A stretch of DNA of 64,000 nt, taken from assembly GCA_025200525.1 (NCBI GenBank), contig CM045763.1, forward strand, positions 66,661,018 through 66,725,017, given 5' to 3'. The translations under genes were made by a program, and so were the position numbers. The notes under the pieces were generated by a model, which was not told the origin of the DNA, made no database searches, and saw only the letters and a list, made by a program, of their open reading frames with translations. Each line of letters opens with the position of its first letter. Positions within the stretch are counted from its first letter, which is position 1. Source of the DNA: Camellia lanceoleosa (lineage: Eukaryota; Streptophyta; Magnoliopsida; Ericales; Theaceae). Positions 60,320-64,000 of the stretch are shown here, piece after piece.

Positions 60320-60755
60320 CAATCAGCTTTGTTTTCAGTTTTTAAAAAATAATTTTTAAAATTTTTTATTTTTTTAGTTTTTGTATTTTAATTTTTTTAA
60401 TGAATTTTTTTAATATTTTAAGTAATTTTTTAAAATTTTTATATACACCTAACATAAACACAATTAAAAAATATAATATTTGTAAAAAATATCTTTAAAA
60501 AATACATTAAATATCAAAAAATATATTAAAAAAATACGAAAGTTTAGTACATTTTTGTATTTTTGTGTATTATTAATTTTTTAAAATATTTTTTCCCAGA
60601 TATTTTACTATTTAGATACATCTAAGTAAAGTACATCTAAAAAAGTAAAAAAATTACTTAAAATTTAAAAAATATTCACTAAAAATAAAAAAACACAAAA
60701 AACAAAAAATAAAAAATTTAATTTTCAAAAAATTAAAACCAAACAAACTGAATAG
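60320..60755. mobile_element. AT-rich MITE, TTTGGTTTTCAA-ended family
   Basis: The left end GCTTTGTTTTCAGTTTTTAAAAA and right end (inward) CAGTTTGTTTGGTTTTAATTTTT are inverted relatives. The interior matches 37135-37500 over long blocks. Confidence 0.65.
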
Positions 60756-60849
60756 GTTTTATGACTAATATTAACTCAGTGATAATACCCAATCCAAAAA
60801 AAATTGTTTTAACTCAATTATCAGTTTTTTGAACATATCATAGGAATAC

Positions 60850-63453
60850 CCTCTTTCCATGATAATTTCTTTATAATGGAATACAATGCAGATACTGAAT
60901 GTCAGCATAATTTTCGGATAAGACTAGGATTTAATACCACTAGATGCAGTTATTGTAATTAGTTGCTTGCTAAAAGTAAGAGACCTCAATGTTTATTATG
61001 CAATATAACCTATTGTATAGTTTGTCTACAAAAATTAAATATGACACATAAAATAACATTAGAAAGTAACGATGAGATACGAGAAGATCATAGTATAGAA
61101 AGCAAAGAATTATATTTAACAATCAAAGAATTAGAAATATGAGTAAGAGAACTTAAACTATAAATACGTGAGATAAAAACTAAGGCTAATTTTGACATAG
61201 ACTATTTAGAAGCAAAAAATAAATAGCCTTAAATAGCAGATAGAACAATTTCATACTAAATACCCTTTAAAAGATAAACTTATTAAAGAATATATGCACT
61301 CCTTAGAATTAGTCAATCACGTTGATTCTCAACCCTTTAGTCAATATTCCCAAGCACAATCCGACAACACATATTTACCATTTAATTACCTTGTCATACC
61401 CAAGCCAAATTTAGTTGAAATCTTTTGTGTAATATGATAGATATCGGAGCCAATAAATCATATATTGAACAACGCATAGTTCCACCAAGATGGAGTATAG
61501 CTTTAACAACCCCGGCTTTAGTCAGTATAGCCAATGGCACTAAACAAACATATACACATTACATCAATGGAGTACAAATTAGTTTTCATCACATAGGTTT
61601 TCAAACTCAACATATAGAGCGGTTCCTTTTACCTCGAGTTTGGATTGTGAATACTCAACAAAACCATCCCTTTATATTATGCCTTAATTTCATACTTAGT
61701 CTACAAGGTGACATGTTTATCAGCCATAACAGCATTAGTTTCTTCAAACGAACAGTACATACACCCACAACATATGCCCTTAGCACCATTGCCCATTCAT
61801 TAGAGTTGCGTGCGAAGTGTGGTGGTACCATAGGAATAGATTCAGTTCCCGCTAATTTTTTATTTCCTAGTACAAACATTTTTCCTAAGTTAGCTCAAAA
61901 ATATATACCAAATGAAGAGATAGCAAATATTTCTTTAGAAAATTTAGATATAGAAGAATTTGAATCAAAAAACATAGAAGATGTTGAATCAGAAGAAAAA
62001 TATGACTCTTGAAGTATAGAAGATTTTCAACAAATTGTTAACCTAGAATTAATTTTTGCGAAAATAGGAAAACTGGAGAAAAAACCAGTATACAGAAGAA
62101 CATAAAATGATTTAGATGAAATAATAAGATTAGCTGCAACAACAAAAATTTTAGGAGAACAGCCCATGAAATACTGGGAAAGAAATAAAGTTCTAGTTAG
62201 TTTAGATATAAAAAATAAAGATTATAGGATTACATCAGCACAAATATATCATACGCCAACAGATATAGAAGAATTTAGAACACAAATTAAGGAATTATTA
62301 GATTTAGGAGTAATTTGACCTAGTAATAGCTGCATTTATGGTTAGAAATCATGCAGAGATAAAAAGAGAAAAAGCTAGAATGGTTATAATTATAAAAGAT
62401 TAAATGACAATACAGAAGATGATAAATATAATATAGCAGATAAAGATCAGCTCATAAACAGAATACAGACAGCAAGAATATTTAGTAAATTTGATTACAA
62501 ATCACGATTTTGGCAAATAAAAATGGAAAAGGAAAGCATACCTTGGACAACCTTTTGTTGCCCACAAGGACATTATGAATGGCTAGTCATGCCTTTTGGA
62601 CTAAAAAATGCACCTTCCATATTTCAACGTAAGATGGATAGAATATTTAATAAATATAGTTTTATACTGGCATATATAGATGGCATATCAGTATTTAGCC
62701 CAGATAAAAATAGTCACTAGATCATTTATATATAGTATTAGAAGAATTTATAAATAATGGAATAATAATTAGTAAGAGAAAAATGGTATTAAATAAACCT
62801 CATATAGAATTTTTGGGAATGGAGTTAGGAGATGGAAAAATCAAGCTACAACCCCACATAATTAAGAAAATTTTAGATTACTCAGATAAATTAGAAGATA
62901 CAAAACAACTTTAATCATTTTTAGGGGATTTTAAATTATGCACGAATGTACATTCCTAACCTTAGTAAAATAATAGGACCTCTATATAATAAGACCATAC
63001 CCACAGGAAAATATTTTAATCAACAATATATAGCTTTAGTAAGAAAAATTAAAGACATTTGTAAAAATTTACCCGACCAACAACTTTCCTTAGAATCAGA
63101 ATATATAGTTGTAAAAATAGATGCAAGCCAATTAGGATGGGGAACAGTACTATTAGCTAAACCTAGCAAGTATGATAGTAAAAATAAATAGTGTATTTGT
63201 AGATATAGTTCTGGAAAATTTAAAGAAAAAGATACAATCATGACCAGCTTAGATTTTGAAACATTAGGAATAATATATGCAATAAACAAATTTAGATTAT
63301 TTTTACACAAGCCCTTTACAATTATAACAGACTGTGAAGCTATAGTTAGATTTCATAATAAACTTAATGAGCGTAAACTTAGTAGTAGAAGATGGGCAAA
63401 GTTTTTAGATTGTATAGTAGAACAAGGATATAAAGTAGAATTTGAACATATTA
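60850..63453 (+). pseudogene. Decayed endogenous pararetrovirus (Caulimoviridae, badnavirus-like)
   Basis: Most of the recognisable coding lies in one plus frame, broken by many stops and a few small indels. In order: a Cys-rich motif with spacing CX2CX11CX2CX4CX2C at 60945-61025 (reported for badnaviruses), an aspartic protease site IDIGAN near 61440 (I in place of the usual T), RT from about 62160 to 62710 with the caulimovirid-like [15 protein letters not shown], and RNase H (about 63090-63453) with the active-site-like KIDAS and TDCEAI. The RT catalytic box reads YIDG in place of YIDD. Other visible breaks are a frame change near 62330-62390 and another near 62925. It cannot encode an active enzyme. 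The right side is cut off at 63454 by an LTR. Movement and capsid regions are not recognised. Confidence 0.85.
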
Positions 63454-64000
63454 TGTAATGACCCGGAATCATATGTCGTAATTACCAGTGTTAACCAGTG
63501 ATTAATTATGCTTAGATGTGATTTAAATAAAGAATATCTGTTTGACTTTAAAAAAAAAATATATCTGTTGAAATGACAACTTCGGGACTGAAATTAATGA
63601 CCGAAACGGAATCAGAAAATGAAATTTAAGATACCTATGCGATACCGGGAATTTTTAGAACCATCTGAATCAATAAATTGAGGACTGAAAATTATCTGAT
63701 TCGTAAAGTTGTTTGGCTCATGTTTTTGCCCAAATTGATTTATTTGGATAATTAGATATAAAGAGATAAGGATGCTTGTTCTTTGACTCTTTGACTCAAA
63801 CAAAAGAAGTGAAAAATCTAGAGAAGAGAGAGAGAGAGAGAGAGAGACCAAGGAAGGAAAGGGGAGAAAGGGGGAAATCAAGTTGAATCATCTCCAATAA
63901 GGTAAGGATTCTCTCTAATTCTTGATATGGATTGTGATTCTTGCACATAGAACTCAAAATCATGGTTTAGAAGGTTTGATTCATGTTTATTTGGCTTAAA
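63454..64000 (+). mobile_element. LTR retrotransposon, 5' end of an LTR (continues beyond window)
   Basis: TGTAATGACCCGGAATC begins abruptly at the point where the pararetrovirus RNase H homology stops. TGTAA(T/C)GACCC starts are common in plant Ty3/gypsy LTRs. A TATA-like ATATAAAGAG lies at about 63757, and a GA tract at 63824-63848. The other end, the target duplication and any internal region are outside the window. Confidence 0.6.

Noticed and set aside
1..64000. tRNA, rRNA or snRNA genes
   Set aside because: No cloverleaf box motifs or rRNA-like blocks were recognised by eye; a tRNAscan or Infernal search would be decisive.

Overview
The window is nuclear DNA of a flowering plant, most likely a eudicot. 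The evidence is AT-rich intergenic sequence packed with LTR retrotransposons and MITEs, a plant glycosyltransferase family 17 gene with a CT-rich leader, and an integrated plant pararetrovirus. I cannot name the species. Only one intact host gene is supported: a GT17 N-acetylglucosaminyltransferase-like gene on the minus strand (CDS 53767-54858, probable leader exon near 59687-59960).

Layout. 1-7681: 3' end of a large Tat/Ogre-type LTR retrotransposon: internal region 1-2929 with an antisense plant-mobile-domain gene, polypurine tract, then a 4.75 kb LTR (2930-7681). 7682-13253: AT-rich DNA with a palindromic element and a MITE-like element holding a GGT minisatellite. That element was split by a 3.73 kb solo LTR (9384-13113) with a perfect 5-bp target duplication (ATATG). 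13254-16512: AT-rich DNA, local duplications, a (GA)n tract and a probable hAT remnant. 16513-28259: a complete Tat-lineage LTR retrotransposon with perfect CCACC target duplications. It carries gag, a pol with four in-frame stops (protease, RT, RNase H, second RNase H, integrase), an array of hairpin-forming repeats, and a spliced antisense gene of the 'putative gypsy type transposon' (PF04195) family. 28265-53300: a mosaic of small non-autonomous DNA elements (two hAT copies with perfect 8-bp duplications, a Mutator-like MITE with a 9-bp duplication, GTTTGG-ended MITE families, fold-back elements, a probable gene-fragment-carrying element), a 549-bp solo LTR (38850-39398, ATTAC duplication) and a LINE remnant. 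53300-60012: the GT17 gene. 60850-63453: a decayed badnavirus-like endogenous pararetrovirus, cut at 63454 by the start of another LTR that runs off the window.

The most interesting point is shared by the two Tat elements. Each carries, between pol and the 3' LTR, an antisense gene with apparent introns, and the two genes belong to different families (plant mobile domain; PF04195). In the complete element an array of about nine 63-bp repeat units, several with a 13-bp perfect stem, lies exactly where sense pol transcription and antisense transcription would converge. The two diverged Tat LTRs also keep a long perfect palindrome around CACGTG, centred 62 bp upstream of a TATA box.

All family assignments come from reading motifs; no database search was run.
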